From the NCBI GenBank assembly GCA_031403955.1, contig JANNGR010000583.1, forward strand, positions 3,987 to 67,986: DNA of 64,000 nt. The letters are read 5' to 3'. The translations under genes and the position numbers were made by a program. Positions 18,202 through 27,407 of this stretch are shown here, in pieces; positions within the stretch are counted from its first letter, which is position 1, and the number at the start of each line of letters is the position of its first letter. The notes beneath the pieces are model-generated. The model was not told the origin of the DNA. It searched no databases and saw only the letters and a list, made by a program, of their open reading frames with translations. Origin of the DNA: CAISIP01 sp031403955 (GTDB lineage Bacteria; Pseudomonadota; Gammaproteobacteria; Burkholderiales; Burkholderiaceae_C).

Positions 18202-19154
18202 TATTTTTTCGCGAATCCGAGTTCGCTCATCAGTTCGGTGATCCACTTGGTATCGGCTGCCACCTGTCTGGTCATTTGCTCGCTGTTCATCACGACCGCG
18301 GGCACGCCGAGTTTGGCCAGCAAGTCCAGCACCGGTTTGTCTTTCAGGGTTTCAGCAATCACGGTAGACAGCCGCGCCACAACGTCCTTTGGAACACCGA
18401 CTGGCGCCACCATGCCGGTCCACAGGAACATGTCACCGTAACCGTCTTCCTTGGCGGTGGCAACTTTAGGCAATAGCGGGTTGCGCTCCAGGGTCCAGGC
18501 CGACAAGACCTTGACCTGGCCGTCCTTCACATAGGAAGAAACCATTTCGGCGCCAGTGGTCGTGACGTCGGCGTCCCCCGCGACCAGTTCCTTCGCGCCC
18601 GGGTTTCCAAACGCCACCACCTTGAACGGCCAGCCATCCTTGCGCGCGATTTTCACCGCCATCAGCGCCGGCACGGCAGCCGGGGCATAACTGCCGATGA
18701 TGACGGGTTTGCCGTTTTTCTTGGCCCACTCCGCAAACTCCTTCAGGTTGTTGGCGGGGATATTGCCTCTGGACGCCAGAACGAAGTCATTCGCAAAAAT
18801 GCCCGCCACCGCAACATAGTCACTTTGTTTGTAGGGCGTATTGCCGGCGACGATTTGTGAAATGCCGGGGCCCGGTGTCCAGCTGCCGATGGTGTAGCCA
18901 TCGGGCTTGGCTCGCACCATCTCGCCAAAACCCACCACACCGCCGCCGCCCGGTTTGTTGATCACCTGCACGGGTACGCCCAGGCGTTTGCTCATGCCCT
19001 CGGCCAGCACGCGCATAACGGCGTCGGCGTCATTTCCCGGTGGGTAGGGATAAATTATCTCGATCGTCTTGCTGGGCCATTTGTCCTGCGCAATCACGTG
19101 CATCGGCACAAACATGGCGCTAACGAGCCCAATTACGGTAATTAACTTTTTCAT
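18201..19154 (-). CDS. tctC: Bug-family periplasmic binding protein TctC
   Basis: About 317 residues. A signal peptide (MKKLITVIGLVSAMFV..., cut near HVIAQ) precedes the Bug fold: WPSKTIEIIYPYPPG, VINKPGGGGVVG and YTIGSWTPGPG. Bug proteins bind carboxylates, amino acids, amides or similar ligands; the ligand cannot be read here. The aminotransferase, deacetylase and amidase around it point to a nitrogenous acyl compound. Confidence 0.9.
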   Translation of the reverse strand: MKKLITVIGLVSAMFVPMHVIAQDKWPSKTIEIIYPYPPGNDADAVMRVLAEGMSKRLGVPVQVINKPGGGGVVGFGEMVRAKPDGYTIGSWTPGPGISQIVAGNTPYKQSDYVAVAGIFANDFVLASRGNIPANNLKEFAEWAKKNGKPVIIGSYAPAAVPALMAVKIARKDGWPFKVVAFGNPGAKELVAGDADVTTTGAEMVSSYVKDGQVKVLSAWTLERNPLLPKVATAKEDGYGDMFLWTGMVAPVGVPKDVVARLSTVIAETLKDKPVLDLLAKLGVPAVVMNSEQMTRQVAADTKWITELMSELGFAKK

Positions 19155-19210
19155 GACAGTCTCCAATTGGTTGGGTAAAACAAGAAGACGATACCGGCGC
19201 CGGTCCGGGT

Positions 19211-20587
19211 TCAAGCGGCCGTCGCCTGGGTAAACGCAGTGTGCAGAATCGCCACCGTTTCATCAACATGGCTGCGGGTAAACACCAGGGGTGGCGAGAG
19301 GATCAGGCGATTGCCCTGGATCCGCACGATGGCACCCTCGCGGCGCGCAATCGCGACCAAACGCTGGGATGGCACTTCGGTTGGCATCAGGGGCTGTTTC
19401 GTGGAACGGTCCTTGACCAGTTCCAGTGCCGCCATCAGACCCTTGCCACGGATGTCGCCCACCATGGCATAACGGTCGAATTCGCGCAGCCGTTCCAGCA
19501 TGTAGGCGCCAACCGCCAGGGCGTTGCCAGCCAGGTCTTCGGCCTGAACAATATCCAGGTTGGCGTTGGCGGCGGCGCAGGCCAACGGATGGCCCGAGTA
19601 GGTGTAGCCATGCATCACGGCGGCCAGTGGGTGCTCGCGTTTCCAGGCGCTTGCCACGCGTTGGTTGACAAGTGTGGCGCCCAGCGGCACATAACCCGAG
19701 TTGATGCCCTTGGCCATGGCCATCATGTCTGGCGCCACACCCCAGGCGCGGGCCCCGCACATGCTGCCGATACGGCCAAAACCGGTCACCACTTCGTCCG
19801 AGATGAGCAAAATGCCGTATTGGTCCAGTATGCGGCGCACACCGGGCCAATACCCCGGCGGCGGTACGATGACACCACCGGCCCCCTGTACCGGCTCGGC
19901 CAGGAAAGCAGCGATGGTCGAAGGCCCCTGGTACTGGATCGCGCGTTCCAGTTCCGCAAGCGAGAAATTCAGCAACTGCTCATCGTTGCTGGCGCCCCAC
20001 GGATTGCGGTAGGCGTAGGGCCCTTCAAGCTGGAAAAAGCCCGGCATCAAAGGCTCGTAGGCGACCCGAAACAAGGGGTTGCCGTTGGCCGACGCCCCAC
20101 CGAAGTGAACCCCGTGGTAACCCAGTTTGAGCGACAGGATTTTCACCCGCTCGCCTTGCCCCTCGAGTTTCCAGTACTGTCGAGCGAGCTTGATCGCGGT
20201 TTCCACCGCGTCCGAGCCACCCGAGCTGAACAACACTTTGGCCATGTCTTCGGGCGCGAACATTTTCATCAGCCGACCGGTGAGTTCGACCGCCGGGGTA
20301 TTGGACGTATTCACGAAGGTCGAGTAATAGGCCAGCTTGTCGAGTTGCGCAACGATCGCATTCCTGATTTCGGGCCGGTTGTGCCCGACGTTGACGTTCC
20401 ACAACGAGGCCACCGTGTCGAGGTATTTCTTACCGGTCGCGTCATAGACATACACCCCGTCGCCGCGTTCGATCAGCAGCGGTGGATGACGCTCCGGCAG
20501 TTTGGGGTCCACCATCGGGTGAAGCATCTGGTGGCCGGGCTGCTGGGCCACGGCGGCTTGTTCGGCGCTGGAGGTTGGGGCATTCAT
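19211..20587 (-). CDS. Class III PLP-dependent aminotransferase (omega-amino acid/amine type)
   Basis: About 458 residues. Seen: SSGGSDAVETAIKLARQYW (cofactor phosphate loop), LISDEVVTGFGRIG (Asp that pairs with the PLP nitrogen) and MAMAKGINSGYVPLGA (Schiff-base Lys). The family moves amino groups from polyamines, beta-alanine or similar omega-amines to pyruvate or 2-oxoglutarate. It is the first gene of the leftward cluster, 155 bases from the divergent AraC regulator. ATG 20587 gives the normal N-terminal extension. Confidence 0.9.
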   Translation of the reverse strand: MNAPTSSAEQAAVAQQPGHQMLHPMVDPKLPERHPPLLIERGDGVYVYDATGKKYLDTVASLWNVNVGHNRPEIRNAIVAQLDKLAYYSTFVNTSNTPAVELTGRLMKMFAPEDMAKVLFSSGGSDAVETAIKLARQYWKLEGQGERVKILSLKLGYHGVHFGGASANGNPLFRVAYEPLMPGFFQLEGPYAYRNPWGASNDEQLLNFSLAELERAIQYQGPSTIAAFLAEPVQGAGGVIVPPPGYWPGVRRILDQYGILLISDEVVTGFGRIGSMCGARAWGVAPDMMAMAKGINSGYVPLGATLVNQRVASAWKREHPLAAVMHGYTYSGHPLACAAANANLDIVQAEDLAGNALAVGAYMLERLREFDRYAMVGDIRGKGLMAALELVKDRSTKQPLMPTEVPSQRLVAIARREGAIVRIQGNRLILSPPLVFTRSHVDETVAILHTAFTQATAA

Positions 20588-20742
20588 GGTGTCCGGTATT
20601 TGAGGCTGCGTGACTGCGATGGTAGGAGCCGCCCGTATCGCGTGGCTAGCAAAAATCGGCAACATTCCGGCGCTAGCACTGCTCGTTTTCCCTTACTCAA
20701 GGTACGATGGTCATACCCGAATCCGCCCAACCCAGAACTAGC
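20588..20742. promoter_or_regulatory. Divergent promoter region, aminotransferase cluster / AraC regulator
   Basis: 155 bases between the divergent starts must hold both promoters and, by analogy with other AraC systems, the operator. I do not see a clear direct-repeat operator by eye. Confidence 0.5.
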
Positions 20743-21702
20743 ATGTCCGCTGACTGGCAGATCCAACAGATACACACTTCGGACGTGGACGAACTGTCGA
20801 TGTCGCTGCCGGGCTGGCACCAGCGTTACACCAAGCTGGCACGCGGCAGATTCAGCGGCGACCTGACGTTGGCGTCGGGTGATGGCCTGCAGGTCTACCG
20901 TGAGCGCACCCAGGGCGTCATTCTGGAAGAGGGCGAAACCGACGGCGATACGATTGGACTGGCAATTCCGGTACGTGCCAGCGGTGATGCTTTCTCGTTT
21001 GGCTCCAAACTGGCGGCTGAGCGCGAGGTGATGGGCTTTTTTTCACCCCGGCGCTTGAACTTGCGTACCCCCGAGAACTTTGAACTGCTGGTGGTCAGTG
21101 TGCGCAAAGACGTGTTTGCGCGCTTCGACCAAGCGCATCACTTCTCGCCCGCGCCACTTTGGATGCCGGGCCGGGCCGGCCGCCTGCCGCATTGGATGCG
21201 GCAGCAGTTGGTCGAAGCGATTTGCGTCTTGATCAGTTCGCAAACCCGCGAACTTGATCTGCCGCGGGCGAAACTCGCCCTGCTCGACTGCCTGGCCGAG
21301 GCCTGGTTGAAATTTGAATCGGCACCGGTGCGCGGCAAGGTTTTGGTGTGCAAGCAGACGGTTGAGTTGGCGCTGGCTCGGGTGCAGGAATGGATGCGCG
21401 AGCGCGCCGATACGCCGTTGAACGTTGCCGCGTTGTGTGCCGAACTGGGTCTGCCGCGGCGCACGTTGCAGTATTCGTTTGAACAGGCGCTGGGCATCAC
21501 GCCATTGCAATACCTAAAGAGCGTGCGGCTGGCTGGAGCCCGGCGTGGTCTGAAGCTTGGCTTGGGGTCGGTGCTGGAGTCCGGCCTGCAATGGGGATTC
21601 GACCACCCAAGCGGGTTTGCGCGCGACTACCAGGCGATGTTTGGAGAGCTTCCGTCACAAACGCTGGAGCGCTCCAAACCGGTCCAGCGTGCGCGCCCCT
21701 AA
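20743..21702 (+). CDS. AraC-family transcriptional regulator
   Basis: About 319 residues (ATG 20743; ATG 20707 possible). The C-terminal double helix-turn-helix is clear: TPLNVAALCAELGLPRRTLQ and ITPLQYLKSVRLAGARRGL, then the second helix pair with HPSGFARDYQAMFGELPS. The N-terminal sensor domain resembles those of EutR/FeaR-like regulators of amine use. Divergent to the aminotransferase-TctCBA-deacetylase-amidase cluster, which it presumably controls. Converges with moeB, with a 4-base overlap of the two stops. Confidence 0.88.
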   Translation: MSADWQIQQIHTSDVDELSMSLPGWHQRYTKLARGRFSGDLTLASGDGLQVYRERTQGVILEEGETDGDTIGLAIPVRASGDAFSFGSKLAAEREVMGFFSPRRLNLRTPENFELLVVSVRKDVFARFDQAHHFSPAPLWMPGRAGRLPHWMRQQLVEAICVLISSQTRELDLPRAKLALLDCLAEAWLKFESAPVRGKVLVCKQTVELALARVQEWMRERADTPLNVAALCAELGLPRRTLQYSFEQALGITPLQYLKSVRLAGARRGLKLGLGSVLESGLQWGFDHPSGFARDYQAMFGELPSQTLERSKPVQRARP

Positions 21703-22448
21703 CGTGAGGCGCAGACCGGGCAGTTGGCGTTGCGTGGCACCTGTACCTCGTTCCACTCCATCGAACGTCCATCTAGCATCAGCAAACGCCCGGCCAGTGA
21801 CCGGCCTACACCGGCCAGCAGCTTTAGCGCTTCGGCGGCCTGCATGGCTCCAATAATGCCCACCAGCGGGGCAAACACGCCCATGGTGGCGCAACGTGTT
21901 TCCTCGAAAGTGGTGTCGGGTGGAAATACGCAGGCGTAACAGGGCGATTTTTCGTCGCCTGTGTCATATACGCTGAGCTGGGCGTCGAACCGGATCGCCG
22001 CGCCCGATACCAATGGTTTGTGGTGTGTGACACACGCCGTGTTGATCACATGCCGGGTGGCGAAGTTGTCGCTGCAGTCGAGCACCACGTCACAGTGCGG
22101 CACCAGTTTCTCCAGCAGCACCGCGTCGGCGCGTTGTTGCAGCGTCGTTACTTGCACATCTGGGTTGATGGCGGTGACCGCAGTTCGGGCGGATTCCACC
22201 TTGGGAAGGCCGACACGGGCAAGGGTGTGGGCGATCTGGCGCTGCAAATTTGTCAGGTCGACGGTATCGTGATCGACCAGCGTGATTCGCCCGACACCCG
22301 CTGAGCCCAGGTACAGCATTGCCGGAGAACCCAGACCACCGGCACCGATGACCAGGGCATGCGCGCTTGCGATACGCTGCTGGCCATCAATACCGATTTC
22401 ATTGAGCAGAATGTGGCGCGAGTAGCGCAGCAGCTGTTCGTCAGTCAT
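21699..22448 (-). CDS. moeB: MoeB/ThiF-family adenylyltransferase
   Basis: 249 residues with the nucleotide-binding VIGAGGLGSPAMLYLG, the acidic VDHDTVDLTNLQRQ and two CxxC zinc pairs (CYAC, CPVC). It activates the C-terminal glycine of MoaD- or ThiS-like sulfur carriers by adenylation. Molybdopterin supply matters here because the formate dehydrogenase encoded at 46 kb needs it, though the gene order (gpmA, ctpA, moeB on one strand) is simply the usual Burkholderiales one. Confidence 0.9.
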   Translation of the reverse strand: MTDEQLLRYSRHILLNEIGIDGQQRIASAHALVIGAGGLGSPAMLYLGSAGVGRITLVDHDTVDLTNLQRQIAHTLARVGLPKVESARTAVTAINPDVQVTTLQQRADAVLLEKLVPHCDVVLDCSDNFATRHVINTACVTHHKPLVSGAAIRFDAQLSVYDTGDEKSPCYACVFPPDTTFEETRCATMGVFAPLVGIIGAMQAAEALKLLAGVGRSLAGRLLMLDGRSMEWNEVQVPRNANCPVCASR

Positions 22449-22484
22449 GGGGCCGCTGTGGCGCCGGTCTTCCGGGGTCGAGCC

Positions 22485-23921
22485 CTAATTTTCTTTCGGC
22501 TCGTCCTTGCGTTCAGCCAGAGTCTTGCTGACCATGACTGGTTGACCTTTGAGTTTGTTGATCGCCTGGAGTAATGGAAAGTCCTTGTCCGAACCGAATT
22601 CCGGCATCCTGCGTTCAGCCACCGGCTTGCGGCTTTCATCTTCCATTTTCTTGCGCGCGTCTTCCCTGGCCTTTTCGCGTGCCGCGTCTTTCTTCTCTTC
22701 ACCCTGGCCGCTGTTGAGGTGTTTCTCCAGGTCGGCCTCGCGGGTGCGCAGGGCGGAGAACAGGTTGCCTTCCTCGGTTTCGTCGATCATCACATCCGGC
22801 ACGATGCCTTTGGCCTGAATTGACTTTCCGCTGGGTGTGTAATACCGCGCCGTAGTTATTTTTAGCCCGGTGTCGGGTCCGAGCGGACGCACGGTTTGTA
22901 CCGAGCCCTTGCCAAAGGTCTGGTTGCCCATGATGGTGGCGCGTTTGTAGTCTTGCAGTGCGCCAGCAACAATCTCGCTGGCCGAGGCGGAGCCTTCATT
23001 GACCAGCACCACCAAAGGAACGTTTTTCAGTGCCGCCGGCAGGCGTTTAAGCGGGTCATTGCCGCTGCGACGCTGGTAAAACTCCGGTGAAGCCTTGTAG
23101 GTGAATTTGCTTTCGGGCAATTGGCCGTTGGTGGAGACCACGTTCACGTTTTCGGGCAGGAACGCCGCTGACACGGCTACAGCGGCATCCAGCAGACCAC
23201 CCGGGTCGTTGCGCAGATCAAGCACCAGACCCTTCAGGTTGGGTTCCTGCTTGTAAATCTCTTCCACCTTGCGCACGAAATCGTCGACCGTGCGTTCCTG
23301 GAACTGACTCAGGCGAATCCAGCCATAACCGGGCTCAATCATTTTGCCGCGCACCGACTGGGTCCGGATTTCCTCGCGGGTGATGGTCACCGGGAAGGTG
23401 CGGTTTTCGTCCTTGCGGTAGATCGTCAAGTTCACTTTGGTGTTGGGTTCGCCACGCATGCGTTTGACAGCCTCGTTGAGCGACAACCCTTTTACGGCCG
23501 TGTCATCAATCCGGGTGATCAGGTCATTGGTCTTAAGGCCGGCGCGAAACGCCGGTGTGCCCTCGATCGGTGTCACGACCTTGACCAGCCCGTCTTCCTG
23601 CGTAATCTCAATCCCAACGCCCACGAAGCGGCCGGTGGTTCCCTCGCGAAATTCCTTGAACGACTTCTTGTCGAAATACTGGGAATGGGGGTCCAGACTG
23701 GCGACCATGCCCGAGATGGCGTCGGTGATCAGCTTCTTTTCGTCCACCGGCTCTACGTAGTCACTCTTGACCATGCTGAAAACAGCCGCCAACTGTTGCA
23801 ATTCCTCTAGCGGCAATGGCGCCAAAGTGCCGCGCGCGACGGTTTGCAGCGACACGGTGGTCAACGCGCCGGCTACCACTCCGAGAGAGATCCAGGCGGC
23901 AATTTTCAGTTTCTGGCCCAT
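22485..23921 (-). CDS. ctpA: C-terminal processing protease, S41 family
   Basis: 478 residues: N-terminal membrane anchor/signal (residues 6-30), PDZ domain (about 90-180, with GVGIEITQEDGLVKVV), S41 protease domain with the catalytic Ser in NEGSASASEI and Lys in GNQTFGKGSVQT. The C-terminal 80 residues are charged and probably disordered (Lys/Glu/Asp-rich). Periplasmic; trims C-termini of envelope proteins. Confidence 0.93.
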   Translation of the reverse strand: MGQKLKIAAWISLGVVAGALTTVSLQTVARGTLAPLPLEELQQLAAVFSMVKSDYVEPVDEKKLITDAISGMVASLDPHSQYFDKKSFKEFREGTTGRFVGVGIEITQEDGLVKVVTPIEGTPAFRAGLKTNDLITRIDDTAVKGLSLNEAVKRMRGEPNTKVNLTIYRKDENRTFPVTITREEIRTQSVRGKMIEPGYGWIRLSQFQERTVDDFVRKVEEIYKQEPNLKGLVLDLRNDPGGLLDAAVAVSAAFLPENVNVVSTNGQLPESKFTYKASPEFYQRRSGNDPLKRLPAALKNVPLVVLVNEGSASASEIVAGALQDYKRATIMGNQTFGKGSVQTVRPLGPDTGLKITTARYYTPSGKSIQAKGIVPDVMIDETEEGNLFSALRTREADLEKHLNSGQGEEKKDAAREKAREDARKKMEDESRKPVAERRMPEFGSDKDFPLLQAINKLKGQPVMVSKTLAERKDEPKEN

Positions 23922-24035
23922 ATTTGTTCCTATGTTGCTTCAATTCAATATACACCTTGGAGACGCGTGCGGTGCTTCGGTTCCTGGTGCCCTGGGCGAT
24001 TTGCGGAAATAGTCGCGCCAAACCTGCGCATTGCT

Positions 24036-24773
24036 TCAGGCCCTGCCTTGTGCCGCCACTGCCGCCGCGGCGGCGGCAGCGGCATCGCCAAGGTAGTAAT
24101 GGCGGATTGGCTGCAGGTCGGTGTCTAGCTCATACACCAGCGGCATGCCGTTGGGGATATTGAGGCCAACTATGTCGGTATCGGAAATCTTGTCCAGATG
24201 CTTCACCATGGCCCGGATTGAGTTGCCGTGCGCCGCCACGACAATGCGTTTGCCGGCCCTGATCGCCGCAGCCATCGATTCGTTCCAGAACGGCAATACA
24301 CGGTCAACCGTGTCTTTTAGGCATTCCGTCAGGGGTACCTGGCCGGGTGCAAGGCTGGCATAACGAATGTCCGTACGTTCCCAGCGCGGGTCCTCCGGCT
24401 CCAGAGCCGGCGGTGGTGTGTCATAGCTCCGGCGCCAGATCAACACCTGAGCGGCGCCATATTGTTTGGCCATGTCGGCCTTGTTCAAACCCTGCAACGC
24501 GCCGTAGTGCCTCTCGTTCAGGCGCCAGTCATGGACCACCGGCAACCAGGTCCGGTCCATCTCATCGAGGCAATGCCAGAGGGTGCGGGTGGCCCGTTTG
24601 AGTACGCTGGTGTAAGCGACATCGAACTCGTAGGCGTCCTGGCGCAGCAGACGGCCGGCGGCTTTGGCCTGCTCAATTCCGGTGCTGGTCAGGTCCACGT
24701 CGGTCCAGCCGGTAAAGCGGTTCTCCAGGTTCCAGGTCGATTCACCATGGCGTATCAGGACCAGTTTGTGCAT
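24036..24773 (-). CDS. gpmA: 2,3-bisphosphoglycerate-dependent phosphoglycerate mutase
   Basis: About 245 residues. Phosphohistidine motif VLIRHGESTWN at the start, RRSYDTPPP, and the second His in VAAHGNSIRAM, all typical of dPGM. Interconverts 3- and 2-phosphoglycerate in glycolysis. I chose ATG 24773 (MHKLVLIRHGES); the open frame to 24935 is not family-like. The C-terminus ends in an alanine-rich run. Divergent from the rhodanese gene. Confidence 0.95.
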   Translation of the reverse strand: MHKLVLIRHGESTWNLENRFTGWTDVDLTSTGIEQAKAAGRLLRQDAYEFDVAYTSVLKRATRTLWHCLDEMDRTWLPVVHDWRLNERHYGALQGLNKADMAKQYGAAQVLIWRRSYDTPPPALEPEDPRWERTDIRYASLAPGQVPLTECLKDTVDRVLPFWNESMAAAIRAGKRIVVAAHGNSIRAMVKHLDKISDTDIVGLNIPNGMPLVYELDTDLQPIRHYYLGDAAAAAAAAVAAQGRA

Positions 24774-24943
24774 GGTTTCCATCATGAAAGGCGTGAGCGG
24801 CTTGGCAGGGGCGAGCGAATGGCTGGCAATGGCCGTCGGCATAACAGGGGCCAAAACAGCGGCGCGGCACCGCTGCGCTGGCAGCATTCTAAAATGCCGG
24901 GCCGGCGTGCGTGTCGCCGGGCTGCTTACCAACAAGGAACAAC

Positions 24944-25351
24944 GTGAAATTTATTGTCGATAACTGGATGTTGCTGCTGGTCGCATTGTCTTCCGGTGCC
25001 ATGTTGTTGTGGCCGGTCGTGCAGGGCGCCACTCACGCGGGGCTGACGCCCTCCGGGGCGGTACAACTTATCAACCGCGAGAAGGCGGTAGTGGTCGATG
25101 TGTGCGAAACCGAAGAGTTTGCCGCCGGCCATGTTGGGGGCGCGAGGAATATTCCGTTGAACCAACTGGAAGAAAAACTGCCCACGGCGGTGAAAAACAA
25201 GGCGCTACCGCTGATTTTGGTGTGCCAGACCGGGGCACGTTCCGGCCGGGCGCTGGCGATCGCCAAAAAGCTCGGCTACGCACAGGCCCAGTCCCTTGGC
25301 GGCGGGCTTGGAGCCTGGAAAACCGCCAACCTTCCGATCGAGAAGGCTTGA
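24944..25351 (+). CDS. Membrane-anchored rhodanese-like protein
   Basis: 135 residues from GTG 24944 (VKFIVDNWMLLLVAL). One N-terminal transmembrane helix (about 8-26), then a single rhodanese domain with the active-site Cys in VCQTGARSGRA. Possible sulfurtransferase at the inner membrane; substrate unknown. First of the rhodanese-grxC-secB-gpsA run, an order widely kept in Burkholderiales. Confidence 0.88.
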   Translation: MKFIVDNWMLLLVALSSGAMLLWPVVQGATHAGLTPSGAVQLINREKAVVVDVCETEEFAAGHVGGARNIPLNQLEEKLPTAVKNKALPLILVCQTGARSGRALAIAKKLGYAQAQSLGGGLGAWKTANLPIEKA

Positions 25352-25437
25352 ATCGTGCCGCGCGCCGGGGCTGGTTGATTGCACTGGTGCCGGGCTTGAA
25401 CAAAATTCGGTCCAGCTTTTAACGAGAAACACCTGCC

Positions 25438-25698
25438 ATGCAAGTCGTGAAAATGTATACCACCGACGGATGTCCGTATTGCATCCGCGCCAAACAGATG
25501 CTGCAGTCCAGGGGCGTCCAGAGCATCGAGGAAATCCGTGTCGATCTCGACTACGGGCAGCGGATCAAAATGATGGAGATCACCGGCCGGCGCACGGTGC
25601 CGCAGATTTTCATCGGCCAGACCCATGTGGGCGGCTGTGATGACCTGGTGGACCTGGATGGCCGTGGCGCCCTGGTTCCATTGCTTGGCGCCGGCTGA
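25438..25698 (+). CDS. grxC: Glutaredoxin 3
   Basis: 86 residues, one thioredoxin-fold domain with the redox site CPYC at residues 12-15, the cis-proline in RRTVPQIFI and the GG of HVGGCDD that binds glutathione. Reduces disulfides with glutathione in the cytoplasm. 115 bases before secB. Confidence 0.95.
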   Translation: MQVVKMYTTDGCPYCIRAKQMLQSRGVQSIEEIRVDLDYGQRIKMMEITGRRTVPQIFIGQTHVGGCDDLVDLDGRGALVPLLGAG

Positions 25699-25813
25699 CC
25701 CGTTCGGTCGCTGCGCCTACTGAGATAATTCCCCCGAGCGCAAGCCCGGCTGCCGCGGACACTGCAGCGGCACGGCGCGGCTTGCCGACCTTTTCCAACC
25801 TGAAAGCATTTCC

Positions 25814-26272
25814 ATGGCCGACGAAAACACCCCGATTTTCCAGATTCAACGCGTTTACCTGAAGGAGTCGTCGCTGGAGCAACCCAATTCGCCCGCAATA
25901 TTGCTGGAGAAAGAGCAACCGACGGTGGACATTCAGCTTGGCGTTGAAGCCAATGCCGCAGCCGATGGCATCTTCGAGGTGTGCGTCACCGCGACGGTGC
26001 AGACCAAAATCAAGGAAAAAACCGTTTTCCTGGTGGAGGTCAAGCAGGCCGGCATTTTCGAGATCCGCAATGTTGAGGACGAGCAAATGAGCCAGATCAT
26101 GGGTATTGCATGTCCGCAAATTGTTTATCCGTATTTGCGCGCCAACGTGGCGGATTTGATCCAGCGCAGCGGTTTCCCGCCAGTGCACCTGTCCGAAATC
26201 AACTTTCAGGCGATGTACGAACAACAGCGCGCAAAAGCCGCCGCCGACGCACCACGCATCGTGACGCAATAG
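25814..26272 (+). CDS. secB: Protein-export chaperone SecB
   Basis: 152 residues. Family blocks IFQIQRVYLKESSLEQPN near the N-terminus and IACPQIVYPYLRANVADLI with GFPPVHLSEINFQAMY near the C-terminus. SecB holds preproteins unfolded and delivers them to SecA. Confidence 0.97.
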   Translation: MADENTPIFQIQRVYLKESSLEQPNSPAILLEKEQPTVDIQLGVEANAAADGIFEVCVTATVQTKIKEKTVFLVEVKQAGIFEIRNVEDEQMSQIMGIACPQIVYPYLRANVADLIQRSGFPPVHLSEINFQAMYEQQRAKAAADAPRIVTQ

Positions 26273-26335
26273 AGACAGCGCTCAGCGGGTCCAGGCGCTT
26301 GGCATGCGGTCGAATTTCCCGCGACAGGAGCGGCC

Positions 26336-27397
26336 ATGAAAATCGCCATTGTTGGTGCCGGTGCTTGGGGAACCGCTCTGGGAATCAGTGCTTGCCGCAA
26401 CGCGCTTGCTCAGCACAAAGTTAGCTTGTGGGCGCGCGACCCGCAGCAGGTTCATGACATGCAGGTTCAGCGCGTCAACCTGCGTTACCTGCCAGGCATC
26501 CCCTTACCCGCGGAGCTGGCGGTTCGCGCGTGGCCGGCGCAAGCCATTGGCAGCGGCGCGCCACACACCGGCGCGGCGTTGTTATTGGCCGATCAGGACC
26601 TGATCGTGGTGGCCACGCCGATGGCGGCATTACGCGCGCTTTTGTGGCAACTGCGCGATTGCACCGTGCCGGTAGCCTGGTTGTGCAAAGGCTTCGAGGC
26701 GGCCTTGCCGGGTGCTCCGGAGTCGATGGAATTGCCACTCGGTCTGCTGGCCCATGAGGTATTGGAGCAGGCCGCCCCCAATTTGCACGCTGGTGTATTA
26801 AGCGGCCCGAGCTTCGCGCAAGAGGTAGCAAAGGGCCAGCCGAGCGCATTGGTGGCTGCAAGCGCCGTGCCGGCGGTGCGCGCGAGCCTGGTGCAGGCCT
26901 TTCACAGTCCCAGCTTGCGGGTTTATGCCAGTGATGATGTGGTGGGGGTGGAAGTGGGTGGGGCGGTCAAGAACGTGTTGGCGATTGCCACCGGCCTGTG
27001 CGACGGTTTGCAGCTCGGGCTGAACGCCCGCGCCGCGTTGATTACGCGCGGCCTGCATGAGATGACGCGGCTGGGGGTAACACTCGGTGCCCGGCCGGAA
27101 ACCTTTATGGGTTTGAGTGGGCTGGGAGACCTGGTGCTCACCGCCACCGGTGACTTGTCGCGCAACCGCAAGGTCGGGTTGGCGCTGGCGCAGGGCCAGA
27201 CGCTGGGGCAAGTGGTGCAGTCGCTGGGCCACGTTGCTGAAGGCGTCTATTGCGCCCACACCGTGGTTCAACGCGCCCGGCGCCTGGCGGTCGATATGCC
27301 GATTTCCGTTGCCGTGGAGGCATTGCTGGACGCCCGCCTGAGCCCTGCCCAGGCGCTGGCGGCGCTGATGGGTCGCGAGTCGCGCGACGAGTCGTAG
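26336..27397 (+). CDS. gpsA: Glycerol-3-phosphate dehydrogenase [NAD(P)+]
   Basis: 353 residues. Nucleotide-binding VGAGAWGTALG at the start, the SGPSFAQEVAKGQPSAL block, catalytic Lys in GGAVKNVLAIATGLCDGL, and GLGDLVLTATGDLSRNRKVG. Reduces dihydroxyacetone phosphate for phospholipid synthesis. The ribosome site is cgacaggag, 10 bases before the ATG. Confidence 0.96.
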   Translation: MKIAIVGAGAWGTALGISACRNALAQHKVSLWARDPQQVHDMQVQRVNLRYLPGIPLPAELAVRAWPAQAIGSGAPHTGAALLLADQDLIVVATPMAALRALLWQLRDCTVPVAWLCKGFEAALPGAPESMELPLGLLAHEVLEQAAPNLHAGVLSGPSFAQEVAKGQPSALVAASAVPAVRASLVQAFHSPSLRVYASDDVVGVEVGGAVKNVLAIATGLCDGLQLGLNARAALITRGLHEMTRLGVTLGARPETFMGLSGLGDLVLTATGDLSRNRKVGLALAQGQTLGQVVQSLGHVAEGVYCAHTVVQRARRLAVDMPISVAVEALLDARLSPAQALAALMGRESRDES

Positions 27398-27407
27398 GCC
27401 GCTCAGT

